NCBI GenBank assembly: GCA_017525015.1
Contig: JAFXUK010000009.1
Location: forward strand, 1 to 64,000
Source of the DNA: Bacilli bacterium
GTDB taxonomy: Bacteria; Bacillota; Bacilli; RF39; UBA660
DNA length: 64,000 nt
Reading direction: 5' to 3'
This document shows, in pieces, positions 8,252 through 17,935 of this stretch. Position 1 is the first letter of the stretch. Each line of letters begins with the position of its first letter. Below the pieces are notes generated by a model. The model saw only the letters and a list, made by a program, of their open reading frames with translations. It had not been told where the DNA came from and made no database searches. The position numbers were made by a program, and so were the translations under genes.

Positions 8252-9757
8252 ATGAAAAAAGTTATTACAATTATATTAGATGGTTTCGGTATGCGTGAAG
8301 ACATATATGGAAACGCAGTTAAAATGGCCGGAATGACTAATTTTATAAATATATGGAATAAATACCCACACTGCTTGCTAAAAGCCAGTGGTGAAGCTAT
8401 AGGCCTTCCAGAAGACCAATGTAGTAGTAGTGAATTAGGTCATGAAATATTTGGCGCTGGAAGAGACATTAATTATAAGATAAATGATTTGAATGAAACA
8501 TTTAAAAAAGATAGATTGAAGTATAATCCTAAATATAATGAACTAATAGCAGACTTATTAGATAAAAAAAATAATCTACATATTGTTGCTTTACTTTCTG
8601 ACGGTGGAGTATCTTCTCACATTAATCATTTAATATCTTTTATTAAAGAATTAAGAAAGAGTAAAGTTAACAATAATATATTTATTCATGCTTTATCTGA
8701 TGGTAAAGACTCTGATCGTAAATCAATCATTAAATATATGAATAAATTAGAAAGTAGTGTCGATGAAAACGTTAAGATATCTTCAATATGTGGTCGTTTC
8801 TATTGTTTAGATGTTAATAAGACATATAAAAAGTTAAAAACGTATTATGAATTATTATTTGAATCAAAAGGAGTTAATGCTTTAAATCTAAATAGAGTAA
8901 TAAACAAATGCTATGAAAGAAAAGTAACAGATGAATACTTGCCACCTTTAAAAACAGCATCATATACTCCAATTGAAAAAGATGATATCTTAATGATAAT
9001 GAATTATAGTGAAGAAGAACAAATAGAATTACTAAACTCTATTGTTTCTAAAAGTTTTGATGGATTCTCAAGATTAGGAACAATTCCTAAAGTATATAGC
9101 TTATATCCAATAGCATATAACTTAAATAAAAATTACTTCTTTGATAATAAAAGAACTAATAATACATTAATAGAATACTTATCTAGTCTTGGAATAAACC
9201 AAGCTCGAATATTTGAAGAATGTAAAAAGTATTCTATGACATACTATTTAGATGGTAAAAGAAATCTAAAACTAGATAATTGTAATACTATCTGTATTCC
9301 ATCTATATCTCCAGATGACATTATTCATAAACCAGAATTAAACTCACTCCAAGTAGCTAAAACAGCTATTAAATGTATGGAAGAAGATTATGATTTTATT
9401 CTAGCTAATATAGCTAATGCAGATATAGTAGGTCATACAGGTAATTTCCAAGCTACAATTAATAGCTTACAAGCTGTAGATGTTTGTTTGGGTAAAATTT
9501 TAGAAGCAGCCGAAGACAACTTCTATAAAGTAATAATTCTTTCTACTCATGCAAAAGCCGATACAATAATTGATCGTGATAATAACATAGTGACTAAGAA
9601 TACATTGAGTTCAGTTCCTTTTATAATATTAGATAAAAAAGTTAAACTAAGAAACGGTAATCTTAAGATGGCTGCACCTACTATACTAAGTTATTTAGAT
9701 ATTGCTTTACCAAAAGAAATGAAAGAAACAGAAATTTTATTAGAAAAAAATAAATAA
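8252..9757 (+). CDS. Phosphoglycerate mutase (cofactor-independent type) homologue with missing active-site residues
   Basis: 501 residues from ATG 8252, with TTAGGAG 8 bases before; an upstream in-frame ATG at 8189 lies in the preceding terminator. The fold of 2,3-bisphosphoglycerate-independent phosphoglycerate mutase is clear: ILDGFG, the nucleophile-like Ser in SSSELGH, SDGGV, DIVGHTG and AVDVCLGKI. Compared by eye with the classical enzyme, several functional residues are changed: TADHGN reads STHAKA (a metal-binding Asp lost), the later His of the TAHT block reads Asn, GRD reads GKD, and the FRPDRAR segment is absent (NYSEEEQ). The classical mutase reaction is doubtful; it may be a moonlighting or altered phosphatase/mutase. 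Base use is AT-rich like the rest of the genome. Confidence 0.82.
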   Translation: MKKVITIILDGFGMREDIYGNAVKMAGMTNFINIWNKYPHCLLKASGEAIGLPEDQCSSSELGHEIFGAGRDINYKINDLNETFKKDRLKYNPKYNELIADLLDKKNNLHIVALLSDGGVSSHINHLISFIKELRKSKVNNNIFIHALSDGKDSDRKSIIKYMNKLESSVDENVKISSICGRFYCLDVNKTYKKLKTYYELLFESKGVNALNLNRVINKCYERKVTDEYLPPLKTASYTPIEKDDILMIMNYSEEEQIELLNSIVSKSFDGFSRLGTIPKVYSLYPIAYNLNKNYFFDNKRTNNTLIEYLSSLGINQARIFEECKKYSMTYYLDGKRNLKLDNCNTICIPSISPDDIIHKPELNSLQVAKTAIKCMEEDYDFILANIANADIVGHTGNFQATINSLQAVDVCLGKILEAAEDNFYKVIILSTHAKADTIIDRDNNIVTKNTLSSVPFIILDKKVKLRNGNLKMAAPTILSYLDIALPKEMKETEILLEKNK

Positions 9758-9759
9758 TA

Positions 9760-9793
9760 GAACGTAAACAAAAATTTATGTTCTTTTATTTTT
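9760..9793 (+). terminator. Intrinsic terminator before the ribosomal operon
   Basis: GAACGTAAA/TTTATGTTC stem with one G-T pair, followed by TTTTATTTTTT. Confidence 0.85.
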
Positions 9794-9815
9794 TGCAAAA
9801 ATAGTAAAAAAATGC

Positions 9816-9843
9816 TTGATTTTAGGGCTTTTTATGTTATAAT
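9816..9843 (+). promoter_or_regulatory. Main promoter of the S10 ribosomal operon
   Basis: TTGATT and a perfect TATAAT with a 16-base spacer, about 135 bases before rpsJ. No other strong promoter is seen until after rplQ. Confidence 0.85.
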
Positions 9844-9849
9844 TAAAAA

Positions 9850-9977
9850 CGTATGACTGCGTAGATGTGCGAGGTTGCCGATACACTAGGAGAGGTTGTT
9901 ACATACTTTCTGATAAATGATCGGGTAATTCGTTCGGAGCAAGCCTATACTAGATATAGACGAAGGGAGGACATATA
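9850..9977 (+). ncRNA. S10 operon leader RNA
   Basis: The roughly 125-base leader contains GCGTAGATGTGCGAGGTTGC and later TTCGGAGCAAGCCTAT, segments that resemble the conserved leader in front of rpsJ in Bacillota. It ends in the strong ribosome site GGGAGG. In other bacteria the S10 leader is an autoregulatory target for a ribosomal protein (L4 in E. coli); which protein acts here is inference. Confidence 0.65.
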
Positions 9978-10283
9978 ATGTCAAGTAACAAAGTTCGTAT
10001 TACTCTTAAAGCATATGATCATAGACTTTTAGATCAAGCATGCGGAAGAATAGTAGAAACTGTTAAAAGAACTGGGGGAGAAGTTGTTGGACCTGTACCA
10101 CTTCCTACTGAAGTAGAAAGAGTTACAATTCTAAGAGCTGTTCACAAGTATAAAGACTCTAGAGAACAATTTGAAAGTCGTACTCATAAGAGACTTATTG
10201 ATATTAAGAACCCTACAAAAGAAACAGTTGAAGCACTTGCTCACTTAGATATTCCAAGTGGTGTAGCTATCAACATCAAATAA
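9978..10283 (+). CDS. rpsJ: Ribosomal protein S10
   Basis: 101 residues, full length. It is a 30S head protein that in other bacteria also joins the Nus transcription antitermination complex. It begins with the usual [11 protein letters not shown] block and contains [13 protein letters not shown] and the R-T-H-K-R motif of the family. It opens the 13-kb ribosomal operon behind a dedicated promoter and leader, and rplC follows 28 bases later. Confidence 0.98.
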   Translation: MSSNKVRITLKAYDHRLLDQACGRIVETVKRTGGEVVGPVPLPTEVERVTILRAVHKYKDSREQFESRTHKRLIDIKNPTKETVEALAHLDIPSGVAINIK

Positions 10284-10311
10284 TTAACAAAATATAATGG
10301 AGGAAAGAGAA

Positions 10312-11136
10312 ATGAAAGGAATCTTAGGACGTAAAGTCGGAATGACTCAAGTCTTTACAAAAGATGGAAAACTTGTTCCTGTAACTGTTGTTTCTGTTGA
10401 ACCAAACGTTGTAACTCAAGTTAAAACAGTTGAAACTGATGGTTATAATGCAATTCAATTAGCTACAGTAGACAAGAAAGAAAAGAATGCTAGTAAAGCT
10501 AGCGTTGGTCATGCTAAAAAAGCACAAACAACTCCTAAGCGCTACTTAAAAGAAATTCGTGATTACGAAGGTACTTATAACTTAGGAGACAAAATTAGCG
10601 CTGATGTATTCACGGCTGGTGAGTATGTTGACGTAACTGGTACTAGTAAAGGACATGGTACTGAAGGTGTTATCGAACGTTGGAATCAATCAAGAGGCCC
10701 TATGGCTCACGGTTCACGTTATCACAGAAGACCAGGTTCACTTGGAACAATGCGTCCAATGCGTGTTATCCCAGGTAAAAAATTACCAGGTCACATGGGT
10801 GTTGAAACAACAACAATCCAAAATCTAGAAATTATCGAAGTAAATGCTGCTGAAAATTATATTTTAGTAAGCGGAAATGTTCCAGGAGCTAAACAATCTT
10901 TAGTTTTAATTAAAACAGCTGTTAAGAAAACTGGTTCAGCTGAACCAAAAGAAATCTTAACTTATGGTGAAGAAACAGTTGTTGATGAAGTTGTAGAGGA
11001 GACTCCAGTAGAAGAAGTAGCTGAAGCTGCTACTGAAGAAGCTGCTGTTGAAGAAACAGTTGAAGAACCAGTAGAAGAAGCTGCTGAAGAAACTGCTGAA
11101 GAGGCTACAGAAGAAAACCAAGGAGAAAGTAAGTAA
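10312..11136 (+). CDS. rplC: Ribosomal protein L3 with acidic C-terminal extension
   Basis: 274 residues from ATG 10312, preceded by GGAGGAAAG; the in-frame ATG at 10297 is the ribosome-site region itself. The L3 fold ([42 protein letters not shown]) takes about the first 210 residues and sits near the peptidyl transferase centre of the 50S subunit. Bacillus L3 is about 209 residues, so roughly 60 extra residues are present. They are built of Glu, Ala, Val and Thr in loose EEPVEE and EEAAEE repeats. A similar tail occurs on the coiled-coil protein at 23427. The function of the tail is unknown. Confidence 0.96.
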   Translation: MKGILGRKVGMTQVFTKDGKLVPVTVVSVEPNVVTQVKTVETDGYNAIQLATVDKKEKNASKASVGHAKKAQTTPKRYLKEIRDYEGTYNLGDKISADVFTAGEYVDVTGTSKGHGTEGVIERWNQSRGPMAHGSRYHRRPGSLGTMRPMRVIPGKKLPGHMGVETTTIQNLEIIEVNAAENYILVSGNVPGAKQSLVLIKTAVKKTGSAEPKEILTYGEETVVDEVVEETPVEEVAEAATEEAAVEETVEEPVEEAAEETAEEATEENQGESK

Positions 11137-11159
11137 TTTACTTAGAAAGGTGATCTAAT

Positions 11160-11783
11160 ATGGCAAAAATACAATTAATTAACGTTAAAGGTGAAAAACT
11201 AAAAGATATAACATTAGCTGATAATGTTTGGAACATTGAAGGTAATGACATTGTTCTTAAAAAAGCAATCGATTTACAATTAGCAGCAACTAGACAAGGA
11301 ACTGCAAAAACTAAAACTCGTTCTGAAGTTTCAGGTGGTGGAAGAAAACCATGGAGACAAAAAGGAACTGGTAGAGCTCGTCAAGGTAGTATTCGTGCTA
11401 CTCAATGGCGTGGTGGTGGAATCGCTGGTGGAGTTACTCCAAGAGATTACACATTCGATATTAATAAAAAGGAAAGAGTATTAGCTCTTAAAACTGCACT
11501 TACTCATAAATTCCAAGATAAGGAATTAGTAGTTGTAGATAAAGTTGAATTTAAAACATTAAAAACTAAAGAAGTTAAAGATTTAATGGCAGCATTAAAA
11601 CTTGATGGAAAAGTTTTATTCGTAACTGGCGAAGACAACGAAAACCTATATATGGCTTGTAGAAATCTTGGTTATGCTTACAACATTAATGCAGATGAAA
11701 TAAACTGCTATGACCTAGTAAATGCTGACATCCTAGTTTGTGATGAAAAAGCAATAGAAGTAATTGAAGGGGGACTTAAATAA
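11160..11783 (+). CDS. rplD: Ribosomal protein L4
   Basis: 207 residues. L4 binds 23S rRNA near the exit tunnel and in several bacteria represses its own operon through the leader RNA. The basic loop motifs [19 protein letters not shown] and WRGGGIAGG are present. It shares one base with rplW in a TAATG overlap, which implies translational coupling. Confidence 0.98.
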   Translation: MAKIQLINVKGEKLKDITLADNVWNIEGNDIVLKKAIDLQLAATRQGTAKTKTRSEVSGGGRKPWRQKGTGRARQGSIRATQWRGGGIAGGVTPRDYTFDINKKERVLALKTALTHKFQDKELVVVDKVEFKTLKTKEVKDLMAALKLDGKVLFVTGEDNENLYMACRNLGYAYNINADEINCYDLVNADILVCDEKAIEVIEGGLK

Positions 11784-12058
11784 TGAAAGATTATACTGAT
11801 ATTATTCTTGCACCTGTAATTACAGAAAAAGCTGCTATCCAAGCAGAAAACAATATATATACTTTCAAAGTAGCTGCTGATGCTAATAAAACTGAAATTA
11901 AAAAAGCTATCGAAGCTGCATTTGGTGTAAAAGTAGTTAAAGTTAATACTTTAAATACTAAAGCTAAATCAAAAAGAGTTGGAAGATATACTGGAAAAAC
12001 TAATACTTATAAGAAAGCGTTCATCACTTTAGCTGATGGCGACAAAATAGAACTATAG
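11783..12058 (+). CDS. rplW: Ribosomal protein L23
   Basis: 91 residues, normal length. L23 lies at the tunnel exit and is the docking site for trigger factor and signal recognition particle. The family signature APVITEKA opens the protein and the [11 protein letters not shown] strand follows. It overlaps rplD by one base and is followed 16 bases later by rplB. Confidence 0.97.
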   Translation: MKDYTDIILAPVITEKAAIQAENNIYTFKVAADANKTEIKKAIEAAFGVKVVKVNTLNTKAKSKRVGRYTGKTNTYKKAFITLADGDKIEL

Positions 12059-12074
12059 AAGGAGAGAAGAAATT

Positions 12075-12905
12075 ATGGCAATAAAGAATTATAATCCTAC
12101 GACTAATGGACGTCGTGGAATGACTACTTTAGCAAACACTGAAATAACTACTTCAACTCCTGAAAAATCATTAGTTGTTTCTAAAGCTAAAACTGGTGGA
12201 AGAAATAACCAAGGAAAAATGACAGTTCGCCACATTGGTGGAGGAGCTAAACAAAAATACAGAATTATCGATTTTAAAAGAGATAAAGTAGGAGTTACTG
12301 GTAAAGTAGCTACTATCGAATATGATCCAAATCGTAATGCTAACATTGCATTAATCAATTATAGAGATGGTGAAAAAAGATATATCATCGCTCCAAAAGA
12401 TTTAACAGTTGGATCAATCATTGAAAGTGGAGAAAATGCTGATATCAAAGTTGGTAACGCATTACCACTTGCTAACATTCCAGTTGGTACAACAATTCAT
12501 TGTATTGAATTACAACCTGGAAAAGGAGCTGCATTATGTAGAGCAGCTGGAACAAGTGCACAAATCTTAGGACGTGAAGATAAATATGTTTTAATCAGAT
12601 TACAATCTGGTGAAACAAGAAAAGTTCTAGGAACTTGTATAGCTACTATCGGAGTAGTTGGAAATGAAGATTACGAATTAGTAAACTGGGGAAAAGCAGG
12701 ACGTACACGCCACTTAGGTGTAAGACCTACTAACCGTGGTTCAGTAATGAACCCTAACGACCACCCACATGGTGGTGGTGAAGGACGTGCTCCAGTAGGA
12801 CGTAAGTCACCAATGACTCCATGGGGTAAAAAAGCTATGGGTCTTAAGACTCGTAAAGATAAAAAGAAATCTAGCAAGCTAATTGTTAGTCGTAAGAAAA
12901 AATAG
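12075..12905 (+). CDS. rplB: Ribosomal protein L2
   Basis: 276 residues, full length. L2 is required for subunit joining and lies near the peptidyl transferase centre. The conserved [15 protein letters not shown] segment, including the functionally important His, is intact, as are [16 protein letters not shown] and the basic C-terminus. Confidence 0.98.
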   Translation: MAIKNYNPTTNGRRGMTTLANTEITTSTPEKSLVVSKAKTGGRNNQGKMTVRHIGGGAKQKYRIIDFKRDKVGVTGKVATIEYDPNRNANIALINYRDGEKRYIIAPKDLTVGSIIESGENADIKVGNALPLANIPVGTTIHCIELQPGKGAALCRAAGTSAQILGREDKYVLIRLQSGETRKVLGTCIATIGVVGNEDYELVNWGKAGRTRHLGVRPTNRGSVMNPNDHPHGGGEGRAPVGRKSPMTPWGKKAMGLKTRKDKKKSSKLIVSRKKK

Positions 12906-12918
12906 GAGGAAATAAATA

Positions 12919-13182
12919 ATGGCAAGAAGTTTAAAAAAGGGACCTTATGTTTTCGACAGATTACTAAAAAAGGTTCAAGAATTAAATAAAAACAACAAAA
13001 AAGAAGTTATTAAAACTTGGTCTCGTCGTTCAACTATTTATCCTGATTTCATCGGACATACAATAGCTGTACATAACGGAAAAGAATTTATCCCAGTTTA
13101 TATAACTGAAGATATGGTTGGCCATAAACTTGGTGAGTTTGCATTAACTCGTAAGTTTGGTGGACATGCTGGACAAAAGTAG
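12919..13182 (+). CDS. rpsS: Ribosomal protein S19
   Basis: 87 residues. S19 sits in the head of the 30S subunit with S13. [17 protein letters not shown] and [23 protein letters not shown] match the family throughout. A GGAGG site precedes the ATG and rplV follows 16 bases later. Confidence 0.98.
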   Translation: MARSLKKGPYVFDRLLKKVQELNKNNKKEVIKTWSRRSTIYPDFIGHTIAVHNGKEFIPVYITEDMVGHKLGEFALTRKFGGHAGQK

Positions 13183-13198
13183 GAAGGGAGAATAAGTA

Positions 13199-13543
13199 AT
13201 GGAAACATATGCAATACATAAAGGTGCTATGATCGCTCCTCGTAAAGCAAGAATGACTCTTGACTTAGTTAGAGGAAAAGATGTTGCAACTGCACAAGGT
13301 ATTCTAGAAAATACTAACACTAAAGCAAGTAGATTAATCCTTAAGGTATTAAATTCTGCTGTAGCTAACGCTGTTAATAACTTCGGCGCAAATGAATCTG
13401 AACTTGTTATCTCTGAATGCTACATTAATCCAGGACAAGTTTTAAAAAGAATAAAATTCGGTTCAAGAACAAAAGTTGACAGAAGAGACAAAAGAACAAG
13501 TCATATAACTGTTAAAGTATCTGATAATAAGGAGGCAAAATAG
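13199..13543 (+). CDS. rplV: Ribosomal protein L22
   Basis: 114 residues. L22 lines the nascent-chain tunnel, and changes in its hairpin alter macrolide sensitivity in other species. [13 protein letters not shown] and LNSAVANA match the family, as does the basic hairpin near [14 protein letters not shown]. Only one base separates its stop from the rpsC start. Confidence 0.97.
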   Translation: METYAIHKGAMIAPRKARMTLDLVRGKDVATAQGILENTNTKASRLILKVLNSAVANAVNNFGANESELVISECYINPGQVLKRIKFGSRTKVDRRDKRTSHITVKVSDNKEAK

Positions 13544-13544
13544 T

Positions 13545-14225
13545 ATGGGACAAAAAGTTAATCCAATAGGACTAAGAGTTGGCGTTAACAAAGATTGGCA
13601 AGCTTCTTGGTTTGCTAACAAAAAAGATTTTGGAACATTATTAAATAAAGATGACAAAATTCGTAAATATTTAGCTAACAAAATGAAAGATGCTGCAGTT
13701 GCTGAAGTAGTAATCGAAAGAACTGCAAAAAGAACTGATGTAAAGATCTATACTGCTAAACCTGGTGTTATTATCGGACATGGCGGCGAAGATATTGAAA
13801 AATTAAGAAATGAATTAAAGAAATTAGTAGATGAAGAAATATATGTATCAATCATCGAAGTTAAAAATCCAGATTTAAATGCTCAATTAGTTGCTGAACA
13901 AATTGCTCAACAAATTGAAGCTCGTGCACCATTCAGAAGCGCACAAAAGAGAGCTATCAGAAATACTATGAAGGCTGGAGCTAAAGGTATTAAAACTGCA
14001 GTTTCAGGAAGATTAGGTGGAGCTGAAATGGCACGTACTGAAGGATATACTGAAGGTACTGTTCCACTACATACAATCAGAGCTGATATTGACTATGCTA
14101 TCGCAGAAGCTAATACAACTTATGGTAAGATTGGTGTAAAAGTTTGGATTTACAAAGGTGAAATTCTTCCTACTAAGAAAAATAAGAAGGGAGATGTAGA
14201 AAATGTTGATGCCAAAAAGAACTAA
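13545..14225 (+). CDS. rpsC: Ribosomal protein S3
   Basis: 226 residues. S3 forms part of the mRNA entry site on the 30S subunit. The N-terminal [12 protein letters not shown], the KH-domain motif with [13 protein letters not shown], and the C-terminal [12 protein letters not shown] block are all present. The 3' end overlaps rplP by 23 bases. Confidence 0.98.
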   Translation: MGQKVNPIGLRVGVNKDWQASWFANKKDFGTLLNKDDKIRKYLANKMKDAAVAEVVIERTAKRTDVKIYTAKPGVIIGHGGEDIEKLRNELKKLVDEEIYVSIIEVKNPDLNAQLVAEQIAQQIEARAPFRSAQKRAIRNTMKAGAKGIKTAVSGRLGGAEMARTEGYTEGTVPLHTIRADIDYAIAEANTTYGKIGVKVWIYKGEILPTKKNKKGDVENVDAKKN

Positions 14226-14628
14226 GTATCGTAAACAACATCGTTTATCATACGAAGGAAAAACAAAAGGTAACGTTAAATTAAGCCAAGGAGAATATGG
14301 TTTAGTTGCTACTGAAGGTACATACATTACAGCCCAACAAATTGAAGCAGCACGTATCGCAATGACTCGTTTCATGAAACGTGGTGGCCAAGTTTGGATT
14401 AACATCTTCCCACATTTACCAATTACTCAAAAACCACTTGGTGTTCGTCAAGGTAAAGGTAAAGGTAACGTAGAAAAATGGGTTGCTGTTGTTAAAAAAG
14501 GAAAAATTATGTTTGAAATCGGTGGAGTTGACGAAGCTACTGCTAGAGAAGCTTTAAGACTTGCATCACACAAACTACCAATTCCTTGCAAAATAATTAA
14601 AAAGGAAGGTGAATCTAATGAAGGTTAA
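14203..14628 (+). CDS. rplP: Ribosomal protein L16
   Basis: 141 residues. L16 contacts the A-site tRNA on the 50S subunit. [14 protein letters not shown] is the family start and matches Bacillus MLLPKR, which supports the start at 14203 inside the end of rpsC. The G-K-G segment and the C-terminal LASHKLPI are normal. Confidence 0.98.
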   Translation: MLMPKRTKYRKQHRLSYEGKTKGNVKLSQGEYGLVATEGTYITAQQIEAARIAMTRFMKRGGQVWINIFPHLPITQKPLGVRQGKGKGNVEKWVAVVKKGKIMFEIGGVDEATAREALRLASHKLPIPCKIIKKEGESNEG

Positions 14629-14830
14629 TGAATTAGTTAAAGAGCTTAGAGCTTTATCAAACGAAGATCTAGAAACTAAAATTAAAGAATCTAAAAAAGA
14701 ATTATTTGATCTTAGATTAAAACAATCAACTGGTTCATTAGAACAACCATCTAAGATTCATGAATTAAGAAAGAATATCGCTAGAATGAAAACAATCCTA
14801 GCAGAAAGAGAAAATGGAGGCGAACAATAA
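14618..14830 (+). CDS. rpmC: Ribosomal protein L29
   Basis: 70 residues from ATG 14618, preceded by AAGGAAGGTG; a GTG at 14609 is inside that ribosome site. It is a small helical-hairpin protein near the tunnel exit, with [16 protein letters not shown] and the R-K-N-I-A-R motif. It overlaps the end of rplP by 11 bases and the start of rpsQ by one, so all three are probably coupled. Confidence 0.95.
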   Translation: MKVNELVKELRALSNEDLETKIKESKKELFDLRLKQSTGSLEQPSKIHELRKNIARMKTILAERENGGEQ

Positions 14831-15090
14831 TGGAAGAAACTAAAAGAATGTCACTAGTAGGAAAAGTTGTTAGTGCAAAAAATGATAAAACTATCACAGT
14901 TTTAGTTGAAACATATAAAAAGCATCCACTTTATGGAAAAAGAGTTAAATACTCAAAGAAGTATACTGCTCATGATGAGAATAATAAAGCTAAAGAAGGG
15001 GACACAGTTAGAATTGTAAGTACTAGACCACTTTCAAAGACTAAGAGATTTGAACTTGCTGAAGTACTAATCGAAGCTGTTGTTCTATAG
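14830..15090 (+). CDS. rpsQ: Ribosomal protein S17
   Basis: 86 residues. S17 binds the body of 16S rRNA early in assembly. The OB-fold motifs [17 protein letters not shown] and [10 protein letters not shown] and the R-P-L-S-K-T-K block are clear. It starts in a TAATG overlap with rpmC. Confidence 0.97.
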   Translation: MEETKRMSLVGKVVSAKNDKTITVLVETYKKHPLYGKRVKYSKKYTAHDENNKAKEGDTVRIVSTRPLSKTKRFELAEVLIEAVVL

Positions 15091-15105
15091 TAGGGGGTAT
15101 CATTT

Positions 15106-15474
15106 ATGGTAATGCAAGAATCAAGACTTAAAGTTGCTGATAACTCTGGTGCTCGTGAAATACTAGTTATTAGAGTAGTAGGCGGAAGTAGAGTAAAAAG
15201 CGGTAACATTGGTGATATCGTTGTTGGAACTGTTAAAAAAGCTATTCCAAATAGTAACGTTCCAAAAGGAAGAGTTGTAAAAGCTGTAATCGTTAGAACA
15301 AAACAAGGTGTAAGACGTGCTGATGGATCATATATTAAATTTGATGACAACGCATGTGTATTAATTAGAGATGACAAGAGTCCAATCGGAACTAGAGTAT
15401 TAGGACCTATTGCTCGTGAATTACGTGATCATGATTTCATGAAAATATGTTCACTTGCACCTGAAGTTATATAG
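15106..15474 (+). CDS. rplN: Ribosomal protein L14
   Basis: 122 residues, exactly the usual length. L14 lies at the subunit interface and is a contact for the silencing factor RsfS. The start [16 protein letters not shown] corresponds to the common MIQQES form. The [15 protein letters not shown] block is present. Confidence 0.98.
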   Translation: MVMQESRLKVADNSGAREILVIRVVGGSRVKSGNIGDIVVGTVKKAIPNSNVPKGRVVKAVIVRTKQGVRRADGSYIKFDDNACVLIRDDKSPIGTRVLGPIARELRDHDFMKICSLAPEVI

Positions 15475-15488
15475 GAGGCACTTGAAAT

Positions 15489-15821
15489 ATGAAAGTTAAA
15501 GTTGGAGACAATGTAAAAATTCTTGCTGGTAAAGACAAAGGAAAAACAGGAAGAATAATTAAGACTCTAAGAAAAGAAAACAAAGTTGTTGTTGAAGGAA
15601 TTAATATGATTAAAAAGCATATTAAACCTAACAGAATGAATGAAGTTGGTTCAATCGTTGATGTTGAAGCACCAATTCATGTATCTAACGTAAAAGTTGT
15701 AGCTGAAGAAAAGAAAGCTGCTAAAAAAGCAGAAGTAAAAGAAGCTAAAACAACTGCAAAAAAAGAAACAAAAACTACAGCAAAAAAAACAACAAAAAAA
15801 TCAGAAAAGAAAGCTAGTTAG
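15489..15821 (+). CDS. rplX: Ribosomal protein L24 with basic tail
   Basis: 110 residues. L24 starts 50S assembly. The KOW motif [20 protein letters not shown] and the MIKKHIKP block are conserved. The last 30 or so residues are a low-complexity Lys/Ala/Thr tail ([10 protein letters not shown] type) not present on shorter homologues, which probably adds nonspecific RNA affinity; that role is inference. Confidence 0.97.
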   Translation: MKVKVGDNVKILAGKDKGKTGRIIKTLRKENKVVVEGINMIKKHIKPNRMNEVGSIVDVEAPIHVSNVKVVAEEKKAAKKAEVKEAKTTAKKETKTTAKKTTKKSEKKAS

Positions 15822-15832
15822 GAGAGGGAAAT

Positions 15833-16372
15833 ATGAGTACATTTAAAAAATTATATAATGAACAAATAGCTGACTCTCTAATGAAGAAATTTAACTATAA
15901 ATCTAAAATGGAAGTTCCAAGATTAGAAAAAATAGTTATTAACATGGGAGTTGGAGAAGCTTCTAAAGATTCTAAATTTATGGAAGCTGCTGTTAAAGAC
16001 TTAGAATTAATCGCTGGTCAAAAACCTGTTGTAACAAAAGCTCGTAAATCTATAGCTGGCTTTAAAATAAGAGAAGGCCAAACAATCGGAGCAAAAGTTA
16101 CACTTCGTGGCGAAAATATGTACAATTTCATGGAAAAACTTGTTAAAGTTGCTCTTCCACGTGTTCGTGATTTTAGAGGTATTTCTAAAACTGCATTCGA
16201 TGGAAAAGGAAATTATACTTTAGGTATTAAAGAACAAATCATTTTCCCAGAAATTGATTACGATCAAGTACTTAAATTAAGAGGTATGGATATCGTATTT
16301 GTAACTACAGCAAAAACAAATGAAGAGGCATTAGAACTATTAGATGGTTTCGGAATGCCATTTAGAAAGTAG
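15833..16372 (+). CDS. rplE: Ribosomal protein L5
   Basis: 179 residues, the standard length. L5 binds 5S rRNA in the central protuberance and bridges to S13. [33 protein letters not shown] and the FPEIDYD motif match the family. Confidence 0.98.
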   Translation: MSTFKKLYNEQIADSLMKKFNYKSKMEVPRLEKIVINMGVGEASKDSKFMEAAVKDLELIAGQKPVVTKARKSIAGFKIREGQTIGAKVTLRGENMYNFMEKLVKVALPRVRDFRGISKTAFDGKGNYTLGIKEQIIFPEIDYDQVLKLRGMDIVFVTTAKTNEEALELLDGFGMPFRK

Positions 16373-16390
16373 AAAGAGGAGGAAAGAATC

Positions 16391-16576
16391 ATGGCAAAAA
16401 CAAGTTTAAAAGTTAAACAACAAAGACCTGCAAAATTTAAATCAAGAGCTTATACTCGTTGCGAGAGATGTGGACGTCCTCACGGAGTTCTACGTAAATA
16501 CAAATTATGTCGTATTTGCTTCAGAGAAATGGCAAATAACGGACAAATTCCAGGCGTTAAAAAGGCAAGTTGGTAG
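16391..16576 (+). CDS. rpsN: Ribosomal protein S14, zinc-binding type
   Basis: 61 residues, the short C+ form with two CxxC pairs (CERC and CRIC) that hold zinc. This form is usual in Bacillota and mollicutes. The [10 protein letters not shown] start and the [11 protein letters not shown] end match. Some bacteria swap in a zinc-free paralogue under zinc limitation; none is seen in this window. Confidence 0.98.
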   Translation: MAKTSLKVKQQRPAKFKSRAYTRCERCGRPHGVLRKYKLCRICFREMANNGQIPGVKKASW

Positions 16577-16594
16577 AAAGGAGGAATTTAGACT

Positions 16595-16990
16595 ATGGTA
16601 GGAGATATAATAGCTGATATGCTTACAAGAATTCGTAATGCAAATCAAATGAGATATGAAAATGTTGAAGTTTTAGGTTCAAAAATGACTTTAGGAATTG
16701 CTGAAATACTAAAACGTGAAGGATACATTGAAGATTTCAAATATGAAAAAAATAGCAAAGGTGATAAATTAAATATCACATTAAAATATGGCAATAAGAA
16801 AGAAAGAGTTATCACAGGTTTAAAGAGAATCTCTAAATCTGGATTACGTATCTATGCCAAAAGTGATGAAATTCCTCGTGTTCTTAACGGACTAGGAATC
16901 GCCATCATTTCAACTTCAAAAGGATTAATGACTGACAAAGAAGCTCGTGAAGCTGGTCTAGGAGGAGAAGTACTTGCCTATATTTGGTAG
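16595..16990 (+). CDS. rpsH: Ribosomal protein S8
   Basis: 131 residues. S8 binds helix 21 of 16S rRNA and in E. coli represses the spc operon. [14 protein letters not shown], the KRISKSGLR motif and the ending GGEVLAYIW are typical. Confidence 0.98.
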   Translation: MVGDIIADMLTRIRNANQMRYENVEVLGSKMTLGIAEILKREGYIEDFKYEKNSKGDKLNITLKYGNKKERVITGLKRISKSGLRIYAKSDEIPRVLNGLGIAIISTSKGLMTDKEAREAGLGGEVLAYIW

Positions 16991-17002
16991 GGAAAATTGG
17001 TT

Positions 17003-17542
17003 ATGAGTAGAATAGGAAAAAGAGAATTAGTAATTCCTGCAGGAGTTACTGTAACTGTTGACAATAATACTGTAACTGTTAAAGGTCCTAAAGGTGAATT
17101 AAGCTACACAAAAGCTGCAGCTATCACTGTTGAAGAAGTTGAAGGAAAAATCGTTACAAAAAGACCTAACGATAGTAAAGTAAATAAACAACTACATGGA
17201 ACAACAAATGCTTTAATTAAAAACATGATTGTTGGTGTAACTGATGGTTATGAAAAAGGTTTAGAAGCTGTCGGAGTTGGATATAGATTCCAAGTATCTG
17301 GAAGCAAATTAACATTAAACGTTGGTTATTCAAATCCAGTAGTTATGACTGTTCCTGCTGGTTTAAAAGCAGAACAAATAAGCAATACTGAAATTACTAT
17401 TTCAGGTATCGATAAACAAAGAGTTGCCGAATTTGCGGCTAATGTTCGTTCAGTAAGAGAACCAGAACCATATAAAGGTAAAGGTATCCGTTATAAAGGC
17501 GAATATGTACGTCGTAAAGAAGGTAAGAAAGCAGCTAAATAG
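17003..17542 (+). CDS. rplF: Ribosomal protein L6
   Basis: 179 residues from ATG 17003, giving MSRIGKREL as in other L6 proteins; the in-frame TTG at 16997 would add two residues and is unlikely. L6 lies near the GTPase-associated centre. The repeat fold with VKGPKGEL, GVGYRF and the C-terminal EPYKGKGIRY motif is complete. Confidence 0.97.
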   Translation: MSRIGKRELVIPAGVTVTVDNNTVTVKGPKGELSYTKAAAITVEEVEGKIVTKRPNDSKVNKQLHGTTNALIKNMIVGVTDGYEKGLEAVGVGYRFQVSGSKLTLNVGYSNPVVMTVPAGLKAEQISNTEITISGIDKQRVAEFAANVRSVREPEPYKGKGIRYKGEYVRRKEGKKAAK

Positions 17543-17562
17543 GGTAAGGAGTCGAGAATATT

Positions 17563-17919
17563 ATGATAGTTAAAGAATCAAAAAATGATTTACGTAAGAA
17601 AAGACATGCTCGTGTTCGTAAAACTGTTAGTGGAACAACTGAATGTCCTAGATTAAACGTATTTAGATCAAATACACAAATATTTGCTCAAATTATCGAT
17701 GATGTTAAGGGCGTTACTCTTGCTAGCTCTTCATCTGTCGAATTAAAAATCAAAAACGGAGGCAACGTTGAAGGTGCCAAAGTTGTTGGTAAAGATATTG
17801 CTGAAAAAGCAAAGAAATTAAAAATCAAAAAAGTTGTTTTTGATAGAGGTGGATACCTTTATCATGGACGTGTAGAAGCTTTAGCAGAAGCAGCACGTGA
17901 AAACGGACTAGAATTCTAA
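17563..17919 (+). CDS. rplR: Ribosomal protein L18
   Basis: 118 residues. L18 carries 5S rRNA into the 50S subunit together with L5. The basic N-terminus, [13 protein letters not shown] and the C-terminal [21 protein letters not shown] match the family closely. Confidence 0.98.
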   Translation: MIVKESKNDLRKKRHARVRKTVSGTTECPRLNVFRSNTQIFAQIIDDVKGVTLASSSSVELKIKNGGNVEGAKVVGKDIAEKAKKLKIKKVVFDRGGYLYHGRVEALAEAARENGLEF

Positions 17920-17935
17920 GAGGGAGGAACGGATT

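Noticed and set aside
17730..17745. TGTCGAA (Spo0A box-like) in rplR, and TTCGACA in rpsS, the Spo0A-like gene and tmRNA
   Set aside because: All lie inside genes or conserved RNA, none in a promoter, so they give no sign of a 0A regulon here.
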